A DNA stretch of 64,000 bases, from NCBI RefSeq assembly GCF_963666255.1, contig NZ_OY762656.1, positions 124,001-188,000 on the forward strand, given 5' to 3'. The notes under the pieces are model-generated. The model saw only the letters and a program-made list of their open reading frames with translations. It did not search any database and was not told where the DNA came from. Within the stretch, counting starts at the first letter, position 1, and the number at the start of each line of letters is the position of its first letter. The position numbers were made by a program, and so were the translations under genes. The stretch comes from an uncultured Propionivibrio sp. Its GTDB lineage: Bacteria > Pseudomonadota > Gammaproteobacteria > Burkholderiales > Rhodocyclaceae. Of the stretch, positions 32,194 through 41,901 are shown piece by piece.

Positions 32194-33576
32194 TTACTCC
32201 AGCAACAACCCGGCATCCTTGTACTGTTTGAGCTTGTGCCGCAAAGTTCGTTCCGGCATTCCGAGTCGCTCCCCCGCCAATTTACGTGAGCCGCCAACCG
32301 CTGCCAGAGTTCCCAGAATATGCTCCCGCTCCAGATCGCGCAAGGAATCATTCCGGGCCGGCGCCGCCGCAACTACCGATTCTGTCGGGACCGGCGGCGA
32401 ATAAACCGCGGCTTCCGGCAGAACCGCTGTCCCCGAAGGCAGCACCGACAGATGCAGCGCCTCTGGCTCGACAAGATCCCCTACGGCGAAGATAACGGCA
32501 CGTTGCATCACATTCTCAAGTTCACGAACGTTGCCCGGCCACGCATGTCCCCGCAGGAACTGCTCCGCTGCACCTGACAGACGCAGGCCGGGCCGGCCCG
32601 ATCGTCCGCCGTGCTGCGCGAGGAAATGCCGCGCCAGCGGCACGATATCCTCAGGACGCTGCCGCAACGCAGGAATCAGCAGTGGAAAAACGTTCAACCG
32701 GTAATACACGTCCTCGCGCAGCACCCCGCGGGCCACCGCTTCGGCCATATCGCGGTTCGAGGTCGCAACGATGCGGATATCGAGTTCCACCGGCTTCTTG
32801 CCGCCAACCCGCTCCACTTCACGCTCCTGCAGCACGCGCAGCAGTTTGGCTTGTAGCCCGAGCGGCATCTCGGTCACCTCGTCAAGCAGCAGTGTGCCGC
32901 TCTGCGCCTGCTCGAATTTGCCGGCCTGCGCCTGCTGCGCGCCGGTAAAAGCGCCTTTTTCGTAGCCGAACAGCGTCGCCTCTAGCAGCGTGTCGGGAAT
33001 CGCCGCACAATTGATCGCGACAAACGGCCCCTCGCGGCGGGCCGAGTGATTGTGGATATAGCGAGCAACAACTTCCTTGCCAACCCCGCTCTCTCCGGTC
33101 AGAAGTACCGTCGTATCGGTTTGGGCGACGCGCGAAGCCAGCGCAAACAGGTTGCGGCTGGCCGGATCCTGAGCCACGACACGTTCGTCGCTCAGCGCTT
33201 CGGGCAGACGGTAACGCGCCACATGCTCAAGCAACGCCTTCGGCTCAAACGGCTTGAGCAGGAAGTCGCAAGCCCCGGCACGCATCGCCTCTACCGCCCG
33301 GTCGACATCGGCGAACGCCGTCATCAGCACCACCGGCAAATGCGGCAAGCGCTCGCGAATCGCCTTGAGCAGCGCGATACCGTCCATCGGCATCATCCGC
33401 ACATCGCTGACCACCAGCGCCACCGCGTGCCGCTCCAGAATCTGCAACGCCTCTTCGCCGCCTCCCGCAGAAATCACTGCCTGACCGGCCAGTTCGAGCG
33501 TGTCACACACCGCCTCGCGCAGATTGAGATCGTCTTCGACGACGAGAATGGGTAATCCCTGAGTCATGTTGTCCAT
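32194..33576 (-). CDS. fleR: sigma-54-dependent flagellar response regulator (FleR/FlrC type)
   Basis: 460 residues; an ATG nine bases downstream is an alternative start. Receiver domain residues about 9-122 with phosphoacceptor Asp58, Thr86 and Lys108. The AAA+ domain (about 140-370) has Walker A G-E-S-G-V-G-K-E and an intact G-A-F-T-G-A loop, required to contact sigma-54. A Fis-type helix-turn-helix ends the protein (G-S-R-K-L-A-G-E-R-L-G-M-P-E-R-T-L). It should activate the sigma-54 promoters seen upstream of fliE, flgB, flagellin 1 and the large glycosyltransferase. Twelve bases after its kinase. Confidence 0.93.
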   Translation of the reverse strand: MDNMTQGLPILVVEDDLNLREAVCDTLELAGQAVISAGGGEEALQILERHAVALVVSDVRMMPMDGIALLKAIRERLPHLPVVLMTAFADVDRAVEAMRAGACDFLLKPFEPKALLEHVARYRLPEALSDERVVAQDPASRNLFALASRVAQTDTTVLLTGESGVGKEVVARYIHNHSARREGPFVAINCAAIPDTLLEATLFGYEKGAFTGAQQAQAGKFEQAQSGTLLLDEVTEMPLGLQAKLLRVLQEREVERVGGKKPVELDIRIVATSNRDMAEAVARGVLREDVYYRLNVFPLLIPALRQRPEDIVPLARHFLAQHGGRSGRPGLRLSGAAEQFLRGHAWPGNVRELENVMQRAVIFAVGDLVEPEALHLSVLPSGTAVLPEAAVYSPPVPTESVVAAAPARNDSLRDLEREHILGTLAAVGGSRKLAGERLGMPERTLRHKLKQYKDAGLLLE

Positions 33577-33588
33577 TTAAAGATGCAT

Positions 33589-34788
33589 TCACCCGTTGAC
33601 CGCTTGCATGTCGGCGGCGGCACCGCAAGGCAGCCACAGCACGAACTCCGATCCTTCGTCCGGCCGCGAATCGACCTCGATCGTCCCGCCGTGCGCCCTT
33701 GCCACGCCAAGCGCTATCGCCAACCCGAGGCCAGTACCCTGCCCCCGCGTGGTAAAGAAAGGCTCAAAAATCCGCGCCTGAGCTTCCGGCGCAATCCCGG
33801 CCCCGGTATCCCGCACACCGATCCGTATCTGCCCGCCGGACACGCTCGCATCCAGCCAGACTTCACGCTCCGGTGCATTGCGCCCTTCGCAGGCCTGCAA
33901 GGCATTTTCCAGCAGGTTGAGCAGCGCACCGCCCAAGGCCTTCCGACTACCGGTGATTATAGAGTCGGTCAGTGACGATGTAACGCGGAATCGCACGCTC
34001 TTCTCGACGCACAGTGGTTCCATCGTCTGCGCCGCATCGGCAACCAGTCCGGCCAGCGATATGACGTCACGGCCAATGCTCTCGCCGCGCGCAAACAGCA
34101 GCACATCCTGGATCAGGCGCTCGAGCCGCTTGAGCTGCTCGGTCGCCTTGCCAGCAAAACGCACTCGCGCTGCTTCGGAAATCTCCGGCTGCGCGAGATT
34201 GGCACTGTACAGCAGCGCTGTCGCCAACGGGGTGCGCAACTGGTGGGCCAGCGACGCGGCCATCTCACCCATCGCCGCCAGGCGCTGATGGCGCTCGACC
34301 CGTGCCTTAAGTTCGTAAGCTGCCGTAATGTCATGAACCAGCAACAATCGCCCGCCCGACGAATCCAGAGGACTCTCTGCAATCGACACGCGGCGCTCGT
34401 CGAGCAGGCACTCGTCTGGCGCGTCGGTCGGTTGCAGACGCCGGCAAGCGATCTGCGGCCAGTCGCCGCCGACAACCGACTCGCGAAACATGGCCTCGGC
34501 GGCCGGATTCGCCTCGCACACACGGGCATCACCGTCGAGGACCACGACGCCGGCGGGGAGCGCGTTGAGTAACAAAGAGAGGCGCTCCGACAGGGCTTCC
34601 TTCTCTTGATACTGGCGGCGCAATTCACCGTTGGCGACCGCCAGCTCGGCGGTCAGCGATTCGACCTTCGCTTGCAGCGTTTCATATGCCTGGGTCAGTT
34701 CCAGGGAGACTTGGTTGAAAACATCAAACGCCCGCTGCAACTCCCGCGCTTTCTGGTCCGGCACCGCAATTTGCGACTCCTCACTCAT
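33589..34788 (-). CDS. fleS: cytoplasmic sensor histidine kinase (FleS/FlrB type)
   Basis: 399 residues and no membrane segment. A predicted coiled coil (about 12-75) precedes a PAS domain (about 72-155). The H box is A-H-Q-L-R-T-P-L with His182; N box L-L-N-L-L-E-N-A-L; G1 D-T-G-A-G-I; G2 G-T-G-L-G-L. As in polar flagellates it should sense assembly state inside the cell and phosphorylate FleR. It diverges from fliF with a 117-base gap in which I could not assign a promoter with confidence. Confidence 0.92.
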   Translation of the reverse strand: MSEESQIAVPDQKARELQRAFDVFNQVSLELTQAYETLQAKVESLTAELAVANGELRRQYQEKEALSERLSLLLNALPAGVVVLDGDARVCEANPAAEAMFRESVVGGDWPQIACRRLQPTDAPDECLLDERRVSIAESPLDSSGGRLLLVHDITAAYELKARVERHQRLAAMGEMAASLAHQLRTPLATALLYSANLAQPEISEAARVRFAGKATEQLKRLERLIQDVLLFARGESIGRDVISLAGLVADAAQTMEPLCVEKSVRFRVTSSLTDSIITGSRKALGGALLNLLENALQACEGRNAPEREVWLDASVSGGQIRIGVRDTGAGIAPEAQARIFEPFFTTRGQGTGLGLAIALGVARAHGGTIEVDSRPDEGSEFVLWLPCGAAADMQAVNG

Positions 34789-34905
34789 TCGATGGAAATC
34801 CCGTGCAATTCACAGATACAATAGTAGAATAAATCTCAGCACTTATCGCTTCCTGCTTGATTAATTGCCGAGTTCACATTCGAGAGTTAACTTTTTCTGT
34901 CAGGC

Positions 34906-36624
34906 ATGGCGACACCCGAAGCCCAAACGATACCTTCCGAAGAGCCCGCCACCGGTCCGGCTGATCGCCTCCGTCAGGCGCTCGCCCGGCTGACGACGCA
35001 GCAGAGGATCGTGCTCATGATCGCGATCGCAGCGGTTATTGCGTTGCTGGTCGCGAGCAGCACTTGGATCAAACAGTCCGATTATCGCATCCTGTTTTCG
35101 AACATCTCCGAGCGCGATGGCGGGTCAATCATCGCAGCACTCGAACAGATGAACGTGCCCTACCGCTTTAATGACAGCGGCAACGCGATTCTTGTTCCCG
35201 GCAGCAAGGTGCATGAAATTCGCCTGCGCCTCGCAACGCAGGGGCTTCCGAAAGGCGGCGCGGTCGGTTTCGAGTTGATGGAGAACCAGAAATTCGGGAT
35301 CAGCCAGTTTGCCGAGCAGATCAACTACCAGCGCGGCCTTGAAGGCGAACTGGCACGCACCATCCAGTCGATTGCCGCCGTCCAGGCCGCCCGCGTACAT
35401 CTGGCGATTCCAAAGCCAACGGTATTCGTCCGTGAAGAATTGCGCCCGTCGGCCTCGGTGATGCTCAACCTCTACCCGGGCCGGACTCTCGACCCATCGC
35501 AGATCGCCGGCATCCAGAACCTCGTTTCTGCCAGCGTCCCGAATCTGTCTGCCAGCAGTGTCACGCTGATCGATCAGAGCGGCGCGATGCTCTCCCAGCT
35601 CAAGAGCAAGCTGATGGAAGCGGGGCTTGATCCAGTACAGATCAAGTACGTGCAGGAAATCGAGGCGAACGCGATCAAGCGCGTCGAAGACATCCTCGCG
35701 CCGATCCTCGGCAAAGGAAACGCACGGGTTCAGATCGCCGCCGACATCGATTTCTCGCAGAACGAACAGACGGCGGAAATGCATCGGCCGAACACGACGC
35801 CGCCGGACATCGCGATCCGCAGCCAGCAGACCAGTGAATCGGCAAGCGCCACCCCGTCGGCGCAAGGCGTTCCCGGCGCCCTGACCAACCAGCCACCGGT
35901 CCCCGCAACAGCACCGATCACGCAACCGGCAGTGCCAGGCGCTGGCCAGGCGCCGGCCTCGACACCACCGGTCCCCGGACAGATCAACGCCGCTGGAGTG
36001 CAAGGGGCGATCGCGAGCCTCGGACAGCCGATCAACACGCGCAAAGATTCCACGATCAACTACGAAGTCGACAAGACGATCCGCCACACCAAGCAATCGG
36101 TCGGCACAATCCGACGCCTGTCGGCAGCCGTCGTGATCAACCACCGCAAGGATGCCAAGGGCATCATGAAGCCGTTGGCCGACGCCGAAGTCAAGCAGAT
36201 CGGGGATCTGGTCAAAGAGGCAATGGGCTTCAACAAGGAACGCGGGGACACGGTATCGGTCGCCAACGCGGCGTTCACCCCGGTCGAACGAGACGAGACC
36301 GCACTGCCGGTATGGAAGGATCCGGAAATGCTCTCGCTCCTGAAGGAAGTCTTCAAGTACGCGGCAATCGCCGGCATTCTCGCCTACCTGATCCTCAAGA
36401 TCATCCGTCCGCTGCTACAGACGATGATGCAGCCCCCGCCTGCCCCGCATGGCGGAAAAACCCTCGGCGGCAATGTCAATATCATCGACGACGAAGCCGA
36501 GGACACGCGGACAGCCGAGGATATCTTCGGCCAGAAGCTGGGCGAGATACGGGACATGGCGCAACAGGACCCGCAGGCCGTAGCCAACATCATCAAGAAC
36601 TGGACGAACTCCAATGCCGGCTGA
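34906..36624 (+). CDS. fliF: flagellar MS-ring protein
   Basis: 572 residues. Membrane segments at about 35-51 and 482-500; between them are the periplasmic ring-building domains (S-D-Y-R-I-L-F-S-N near the start, R-V-H-L-A-I-P-K, A-S-V-M-L-N-L). A Pro/Ala-rich segment of about 60 residues (around 310-370) sits in the variable part of the periplasmic domain. The acidic C-terminal tail (D-D-E-A-E-D...) binds FliG, whose gene overlaps by 11 bases. First gene of the fliF-fliR operon. Confidence 0.97.
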   Translation: MATPEAQTIPSEEPATGPADRLRQALARLTTQQRIVLMIAIAAVIALLVASSTWIKQSDYRILFSNISERDGGSIIAALEQMNVPYRFNDSGNAILVPGSKVHEIRLRLATQGLPKGGAVGFELMENQKFGISQFAEQINYQRGLEGELARTIQSIAAVQAARVHLAIPKPTVFVREELRPSASVMLNLYPGRTLDPSQIAGIQNLVSASVPNLSASSVTLIDQSGAMLSQLKSKLMEAGLDPVQIKYVQEIEANAIKRVEDILAPILGKGNARVQIAADIDFSQNEQTAEMHRPNTTPPDIAIRSQQTSESASATPSAQGVPGALTNQPPVPATAPITQPAVPGAGQAPASTPPVPGQINAAGVQGAIASLGQPINTRKDSTINYEVDKTIRHTKQSVGTIRRLSAAVVINHRKDAKGIMKPLADAEVKQIGDLVKEAMGFNKERGDTVSVANAAFTPVERDETALPVWKDPEMLSLLKEVFKYAAIAGILAYLILKIIRPLLQTMMQPPPAPHGGKTLGGNVNIIDDEAEDTRTAEDIFGQKLGEIRDMAQQDPQAVANIIKNWTNSNAG

Positions 36625-37612
36625 AGACGGGATCGAGAAGAGTGCCATCCTGCTGATCGCGCTCGGCGAAGACCACGCGTCCGAAGTGCTCAAGCACCTC
36701 GGGCCGAAGGAAGTGCAGAAACTGGGCCACGCGATGGCCAATCTGCGCAGCGTGCCGCGCGCCAAGGTCGAAGAGGTGCTGACCGACTTCCAGAAGACGG
36801 CCGTCGAATCGGCCGCCGTCAACGTGGATACCGACGCCTACGTCCGCGCCGTACTCACCAAGGCCCTGGGCGACGACAAGGCGGCCAACCTGATTTCGCG
36901 CATCCTGCAGGGCGGCGATACCAATGGCATCGAAGGACTCAAATGGATGGACGCGCCAACAGTGGCCGACCTGATCCGCAACGAGCATCCGCAGATCATC
37001 GCCACCATCCTCGTGCACCTCGAGCACGACCATGCCAGCGACATCCTGAACCATTTCACGGAACGCCTGCGCAATGACGTTATCCTGCGCATCGCCACGC
37101 TCGAAGGCATCCAGCCGGAAGCGCTCCGGGAACTCAACGACGTGATGCTGCGACTGCTGTCCGGCTCGGCCAATATCAAGAAGTCGGCGATGGGCGGGAT
37201 TCGCACCGTGGCGGAAATCCTGAATTTCATGGGCACCGCTAACGAAACGACGGTCATCGACTCGATCCGCGAGTATGACCCCGACCTCGCCCAGCGCGTC
37301 CTCGACGAAATGTTCGTCTTCGAGAATCTGCTTGACCTCGACGACCGCGCCGTGCAGTTGCTGCTGCGCGAAATCCAGTCTGACTCGCTGATTCTGGCAA
37401 TGAAGGGCGCTTCCGAACCGCTACGCGAGAAGATTTTCAAGAACATGTCGCAGCGTGCCGCCGAAATGCTGCGCGAGGACCTCGAGTCGCGCGGCCCGGT
37501 ACGCATCTCCGAAGTCGAAGCGGAGCAGAAGGAAATTCTCAAGATCGTCCGCCGCCTGGCCGACGAAGGCCAGATCGTACTGGGCGGGGCCGGTGGCGAG
37601 GAAATGATCTGA
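36614..37612 (+). CDS. fliG: flagellar motor switch protein FliG
   Basis: 332 residues, the normal length. N-terminal domain binds FliF; the middle domain has the N-E-H-P-Q motif for FliM contact; the C-terminal domain contains the charged torque helix L-D-D-R-A-V-Q-L-L-L-R-E-I. It forms the rotor ring at the cytoplasmic face of the MS ring. Confidence 0.98.
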   Translation: MPAEDGIEKSAILLIALGEDHASEVLKHLGPKEVQKLGHAMANLRSVPRAKVEEVLTDFQKTAVESAAVNVDTDAYVRAVLTKALGDDKAANLISRILQGGDTNGIEGLKWMDAPTVADLIRNEHPQIIATILVHLEHDHASDILNHFTERLRNDVILRIATLEGIQPEALRELNDVMLRLLSGSANIKKSAMGGIRTVAEILNFMGTANETTVIDSIREYDPDLAQRVLDEMFVFENLLDLDDRAVQLLLREIQSDSLILAMKGASEPLREKIFKNMSQRAAEMLREDLESRGPVRISEVEAEQKEILKIVRRLADEGQIVLGGAGGEEMI

Positions 37613-37625
37613 AGGACCGACGGCC

Positions 37626-38327
37626 ATGACCGGCTTCATCGCCAAAGAAAAGCTCACCGCCTATCAGCGCTGGGAAGTTGCGGCCTTCGACGAGGCGGAG
37701 CAGGCGGCACAACGCGCGGCGAAAGAGGCCGAGGAGCGCGCTGCGCAACCCGTCGAGCCGACACCATCCACCGAACCGGAACAGCCTCCCGAGGAAGCGC
37801 TCGTCCTGCCCACCGCGGCCGACATCGAACGCATCCACACCGAAGCGCACGAGCAAGGCTTTTCCGCCGGCTACGAGGAGGGCATCGCCGAAGCAAAGGG
37901 TATCGCCACACGCCTCGACACGCTGATGAACGCCGTGCAGCAATCAATCGCGGCACTCGACCAGCGTGTTGCCGAAGAGCTTCTGGCCACTGCGCTGGAA
38001 GTCGCGCGGCAGATCGTGAGGCAGAGCCTTCAGGCCCAGCCTGAACTGTTATTGCCAGTGATCCGTGAGGCAATCACGACGCTGCACCCGCACCCCGGCC
38101 ACCCGCTGCTGTTCGTGCACCCCGACGACGCTGAACTCGTCCGCAAGCACCTGGGCGAACAACTCGCACACAACAACTGGCGCATCGTCGAGGACGCTGC
38201 GCTGACGCCAGGCGGATGCCGCGTCGAGCACGGTGCCAGCGAAGTAGATGCCACGCTCGAAACCCGCTGGCGCCGCGTGATCGAATCGATCGGACTCCCG
38301 CCGGACTGGCCGGCGGGCAAACCTTAG
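37626..38327 (+). CDS. fliH: flagellar export ATPase regulator FliH
   Basis: 233 residues, 13 bases after fliG. The N-terminal conserved W (Y-Q-R-W at about 17-20) precedes a Gln/Ala/Glu-rich coil with a G-F-S-A-G-Y-E-E-G repeat (GxxxG type) and a V-ATPase-E-like C-terminal domain (about 105-230). It dimerises, binds FliI and anchors it at the export gate. Confidence 0.93.
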   Translation: MTGFIAKEKLTAYQRWEVAAFDEAEQAAQRAAKEAEERAAQPVEPTPSTEPEQPPEEALVLPTAADIERIHTEAHEQGFSAGYEEGIAEAKGIATRLDTLMNAVQQSIAALDQRVAEELLATALEVARQIVRQSLQAQPELLLPVIREAITTLHPHPGHPLLFVHPDDAELVRKHLGEQLAHNNWRIVEDAALTPGGCRVEHGASEVDATLETRWRRVIESIGLPPDWPAGKP

Positions 38328-38336
38328 GCGATCCCG

Positions 38337-39746
38337 ATGGACGAAAGCGCTACCGCCCGCCTGTCCCGCTGGGTGGACTTTCTCGGCCATTGCCGCGAAG
38401 CCGTCCATCACGCCGTCCCTATCCTGTCGAGCGGACACCTGACACGCATCAATGGCCTCGTCATGGAAGCCGCTGGCCTGAAGCTGCCGCTCGGCAGTTC
38501 ATGCCGGATCCTGCCGGCCGGAGGCACGCCGATCGAGGCAGAAGTCGTCGGATTCAACGGCGAGCGCCTGTTCCTGATGCCCTCCGAGGACGTCTACGGC
38601 CTCTCGCCTGGCGCCAGGGTCGTCGCGCTCGAACCGCACATCCCCGCACCGAGGCTCGGCCACTCGCCCCCGGCGCGGCGACGCGCCGTTGATCGCGCCA
38701 AACTGCTACCGGTCGGCGACGCGCTGCTCGGCCGCATCGTCGACGGCGCTGGACGGCCGCTCGACCGCCACGGCCCGTTACGCGTCGACTCCCTGCGCCC
38801 GCTGCAGGGTCGGCCAATCAATCCGATGGCCAGGGCGCCGATCGACCATTCGCTCGATGTCGGCGTTCGCGCCATCAACGCGCTGCTGACCGTGGGACGC
38901 GGCCAGCGCATGGGACTGTTCGCTGGCTCGGGGGTTGGCAAGAGCGTGCTGCTCGGCATGATGGCGCGCTACACCTCGGCCGAGATCATCGTCGTCGGCC
39001 TGATCGGCGAACGGGGTCGCGAAGTCAAGGAATTCATCGAGCAGATCCTCGGCGAGGAAGGGCTGCGGCGCTCGGTCGTCGTCGCTGCACCGGCCGATGT
39101 CAGCCCACTGATGCGCTTGCAGGGCGCAGCCTACGCTACTGCGATTGCCGAATATTTTCGCGATCAGGGTCGGCATGTACTGCTGATCATGGATTCACTG
39201 ACCCGTTTCGCGATGGCGCAACGGGAAATCGCGCTGGCGATCGGCGAGCCACCGGTCACCCGCGGCTATCCACCCTCGGTGTTCGCTCGTCTGCCGCAGC
39301 TTGTCGAGCGTGCCGGCAACGGAGCCGACGGCGGCGGCTCGATCACCGCGTTCTACACCGTGCTGGCCGAGGGTGACGATCAGCAGGATCCGATCGCCGA
39401 CTCGGCACGCGCGATCCTCGACGGCCATATCGTCCTGTCGCGGACACTCGCAGATGCGGGTCACTACCCGGCGATCGACATCGAACAGTCGATTTCGCGG
39501 GCGATGGTCAACCTGATATCCCCCGAGCATTTCGACCAGATCCGCCGCTTCAAGCAGCTGTTCTCGCGTTACCAGCGTTCGCGCGACCTGATCAGCGTCG
39601 GCGCCTATGCCGCCGGGTCCGACCCGCAACTTGACGAGGCGATCCGGCTCTATCCGTCCTTCGAGCACTTCCTGCAGCAACCACTGGCCGAACGCGCCGA
39701 ATACGCAGCCAGCATCGATCATCTGTTCGGCCTCTTCCGTCATTAA
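38337..39746 (+). CDS. fliI: flagellar type III export ATPase
   Basis: 469 residues. Walker A G-S-G-V-G-K-S at 197-203, Walker [11 protein letters not shown] at about 280, and the P-A-D-V-S-P-L-M-R segment typical of FliI/YscN. It hydrolyses ATP in a hexamer under the export gate. The start follows fliH by nine bases. Confidence 0.98.
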   Translation: MDESATARLSRWVDFLGHCREAVHHAVPILSSGHLTRINGLVMEAAGLKLPLGSSCRILPAGGTPIEAEVVGFNGERLFLMPSEDVYGLSPGARVVALEPHIPAPRLGHSPPARRRAVDRAKLLPVGDALLGRIVDGAGRPLDRHGPLRVDSLRPLQGRPINPMARAPIDHSLDVGVRAINALLTVGRGQRMGLFAGSGVGKSVLLGMMARYTSAEIIVVGLIGERGREVKEFIEQILGEEGLRRSVVVAAPADVSPLMRLQGAAYATAIAEYFRDQGRHVLLIMDSLTRFAMAQREIALAIGEPPVTRGYPPSVFARLPQLVERAGNGADGGGSITAFYTVLAEGDDQQDPIADSARAILDGHIVLSRTLADAGHYPAIDIEQSISRAMVNLISPEHFDQIRRFKQLFSRYQRSRDLISVGAYAAGSDPQLDEAIRLYPSFEHFLQQPLAERAEYAASIDHLFGLFRH

Positions 39747-39760
39747 CCCGCTGACTGGCG

Positions 39761-40207
39761 ATGAGCAAGCCGTTTACATTGCAAACCGTACTGGAGCTGA
39801 TGCAGGCACGCGCCGACGAGGCGACGCAGGCGCTGGCCCGGCTGATCGCCAACGAACGCGATGCGCGCGCCAAGCTCGCGATGCTGCGGCAATACCGCGA
39901 CGAGTATGCGAATCGTTTTCGTCAGGCGTCCTTGGCCGGACTTACCCCCAGCGCATGGAACAACTTCCAGGAATTCCTGAACCGCCTCGACGAAGCCATC
40001 GCCGCGCAAGCCCAGGCGGTCGCGCAACAAGCCCGCAATACGGCCAACGGCCAGGAACACTGGAAGCACCAGCAGAAAAAACTCAAGGCCATCGATACGC
40101 TCTCGGAACGCCACCGCTGCCAGGAAGAGGCGCGAGAGCAACGGCTGGACCAAAAACAGCAGGACGAATTCGCGACACGCTTCCGGCAGAAGCATTCTCA
40201 GGACTGA
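39761..40207 (+). CDS. fliJ: flagellar export chaperone FliJ
   Basis: 148 residues, almost entirely predicted coiled coil, rich in Arg, Gln and Ala, with A-W-N-N-F-Q-E-F in the middle as in FliJ. It acts as the stalk of the FliI ring. Follows fliI by 14 bases; followed by fliK after 54 bases. Confidence 0.92.
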   Translation: MSKPFTLQTVLELMQARADEATQALARLIANERDARAKLAMLRQYRDEYANRFRQASLAGLTPSAWNNFQEFLNRLDEAIAAQAQAVAQQARNTANGQEHWKHQQKKLKAIDTLSERHRCQEEAREQRLDQKQQDEFATRFRQKHSQD

Positions 40208-40261
40208 CGCTGGCACAAACCTTGCTGACATTCGCGCAGTCATCCGTTCGAAGGAAGCGCC

Positions 40262-41299
40262 ATGTCCATCACCGTCGTCTCGTCAATCCCGAAGGTCGCT
40301 ACGGCGAATCCGAGCGAGGCGTCGAGCAGCGCCAGTGCCACTTCGGGGAGCGAAAATGCCGGCGGGCTCGACTTCATGAGTCTGCTGTTGTCGCTCGGAC
40401 AGCAGTTCTCAGCCCCGACGACCCCGCTTTCCTCCGACACTAAGGACGCGGCTGAATCCCCGGAAACCAAGGCGTCCGACAACACAACGACGGACCCGAA
40501 CGCGCTATTCGCGGCCCTGGGAATCATTCCTCCGGATGCCAAGCCCCATATCAAGAGCGGCGAGGCCAGCACGGGAATCGCCTCGACCCGGACCGAGACA
40601 GGCACCGAGGCCCTCGGCCTCCCGGCGGTACCACCAGGTGAATCGGGCCGCAGTGCGGATACTGCCGCCGCTGACGGAGCGACGCCACGGGCCGCGCCCT
40701 TCGACCCGGCAAAATTTGCCGGGGAACCCCGGGCAGGCGAAGCCGGAACAACCGCCGCAAAGCAGGAACACAGCACTGAAAGCCTTCTTGCTGCAGCCCC
40801 GCCGGCCAACGCCGAAGCACTTAACAAAATGCAGCAAGCCACGCACGACACGACGAGCACCACGATTCAAACACCGGTCCGCTCGTCCGGCTGGAATCAC
40901 GACTTCGGGCAGAAAATCGTCTGGCTGGCAAACAACGACAAACAATCTGCCCAAATCACCCTCAACCCCGAGCAAATGGGGCCGATAGAAGTGTCATTGA
41001 GCGTCGACAAAGGCAATGTGAGCGCCTCCTTCACCTCGGCCAACGCCGAAGTACGCGAAGCAATCGAGACGGCTTTGCCGCGTCTGCGCGAAATGTTTGC
41101 CAGTGCTGGCATTGAGCTGGGGCAGGCCAATGTCAGCGCCGAATCGTTCAGGCAGCCGACGCCCGAACGCGACAATCAGGGCCGATCGTCTCAAGGAGCC
41201 GGCGGCACAGGTATACTTGCCCCCGCAACGGCAGTGCCGGCACAAACTGGCGGGCGCGCCGTGATGCAAGGCAACGGCCTGGTCGACACCTTCGCCTGA
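40262..41299 (+). CDS. fliK: flagellar hook-length control protein FliK
   Basis: 345 residues. Low-complexity Ser/Ala/Pro/Glu-rich N-terminal two thirds (the ruler part) and a globular C-terminal domain with L-N-P-E-Q-M-G-P-I-E-V-S-L (about 238-250), the hallmark of FliK, that triggers the FlhB switch. Position between fliJ and fliL is canonical, so this one, not the paralogue at 29391, is the hook ruler. Confidence 0.95.
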   Translation: MSITVVSSIPKVATANPSEASSSASATSGSENAGGLDFMSLLLSLGQQFSAPTTPLSSDTKDAAESPETKASDNTTTDPNALFAALGIIPPDAKPHIKSGEASTGIASTRTETGTEALGLPAVPPGESGRSADTAAADGATPRAAPFDPAKFAGEPRAGEAGTTAAKQEHSTESLLAAAPPANAEALNKMQQATHDTTSTTIQTPVRSSGWNHDFGQKIVWLANNDKQSAQITLNPEQMGPIEVSLSVDKGNVSASFTSANAEVREAIETALPRLREMFASAGIELGQANVSAESFRQPTPERDNQGRSSQGAGGTGILAPATAVPAQTGGRAVMQGNGLVDTFA

Positions 41300-41345
41300 C
41301 GATGGATCGACCCGGGTGAATAGCGTACGACAAGGAGAGTAAGGA

Positions 41346-41885
41346 ATGGCCAAGGCGGCAGAAGAAACCGAAGGCGCAGCAGCGCCGAAAAAAAGCAAAA
41401 AACTGCTGATCATTGTCGTGGCCGCCGTTGTGCTGATCCTCGGTATTGGCGGGGGGGCAGCGTTTTTCCTGATGAAGGGGGGCGACCACGAGGGCGACGA
41501 GGACGAAGCCGCCACCGAAAAGGTCAAGGCAGCGCCGAAAAAGGAAAAGGGCAAGGAGGCCATGCCCGTTTACGCCGCGCTTGATGCGTTTACGGTCAAC
41601 CTCGTGCCGGAAAACGGCGACCAGTATCTGCAACTGATTCTGTCGATCGAGGTCGATGACCTCAAGACCGCCGACAAACTCAAGTCCTACACGCCGAAAT
41701 TGCGCAACAACATCATGCTGCTGTTGTCGAGCAAGAAGGCCTCGGACCTGATCTCCCGCGAAGGCAAGGAGAAACTGGCCACGGAGATCCGCGACATGGT
41801 CAACGACGTGCTTGAACCCGGCAGTGCCGGCAAAAAGGATGCCCCGGTAAAAGAAGTCCTGTTCACTTCATTCATCATTCAGTAG
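41346..41885 (+). CDS. fliL: flagellar basal-body protein FliL
   Basis: 179 residues: a Lys/Ala-rich cytoplasmic tail, one membrane helix (about 20-43), a charged linker and the periplasmic FliL domain with T-V-N-L and the final E-V-L-F-T-S-F-I-I-Q. It surrounds the stator and supports torque. AAGGAGAG ribosome site. Confidence 0.95.
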   Translation: MAKAAEETEGAAAPKKSKKLLIIVVAAVVLILGIGGGAAFFLMKGGDHEGDEDEAATEKVKAAPKKEKGKEAMPVYAALDAFTVNLVPENGDQYLQLILSIEVDDLKTADKLKSYTPKLRNNIMLLLSSKKASDLISREGKEKLATEIRDMVNDVLEPGSAGKKDAPVKEVLFTSFIIQ

Positions 41886-41901
41886 CGATCGTCATTGAAG
41901 C

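Noticed and set aside
34756..34775. Sigma-54-like sequence CGGCACCGCAATTTGCG upstream of fliF
   Set aside because: The GG-to-GC distance is one base too long, and it lies inside fleS; this spacing is not tolerated by sigma-54.
34872..34895. Possible fliF promoter elements in the fleS-fliF gap
   Set aside because: TGCTTGA...TTGC lacks the -24 GG doublet, and no convincing sigma-70 or sigma-28 pair is present; left unassigned.
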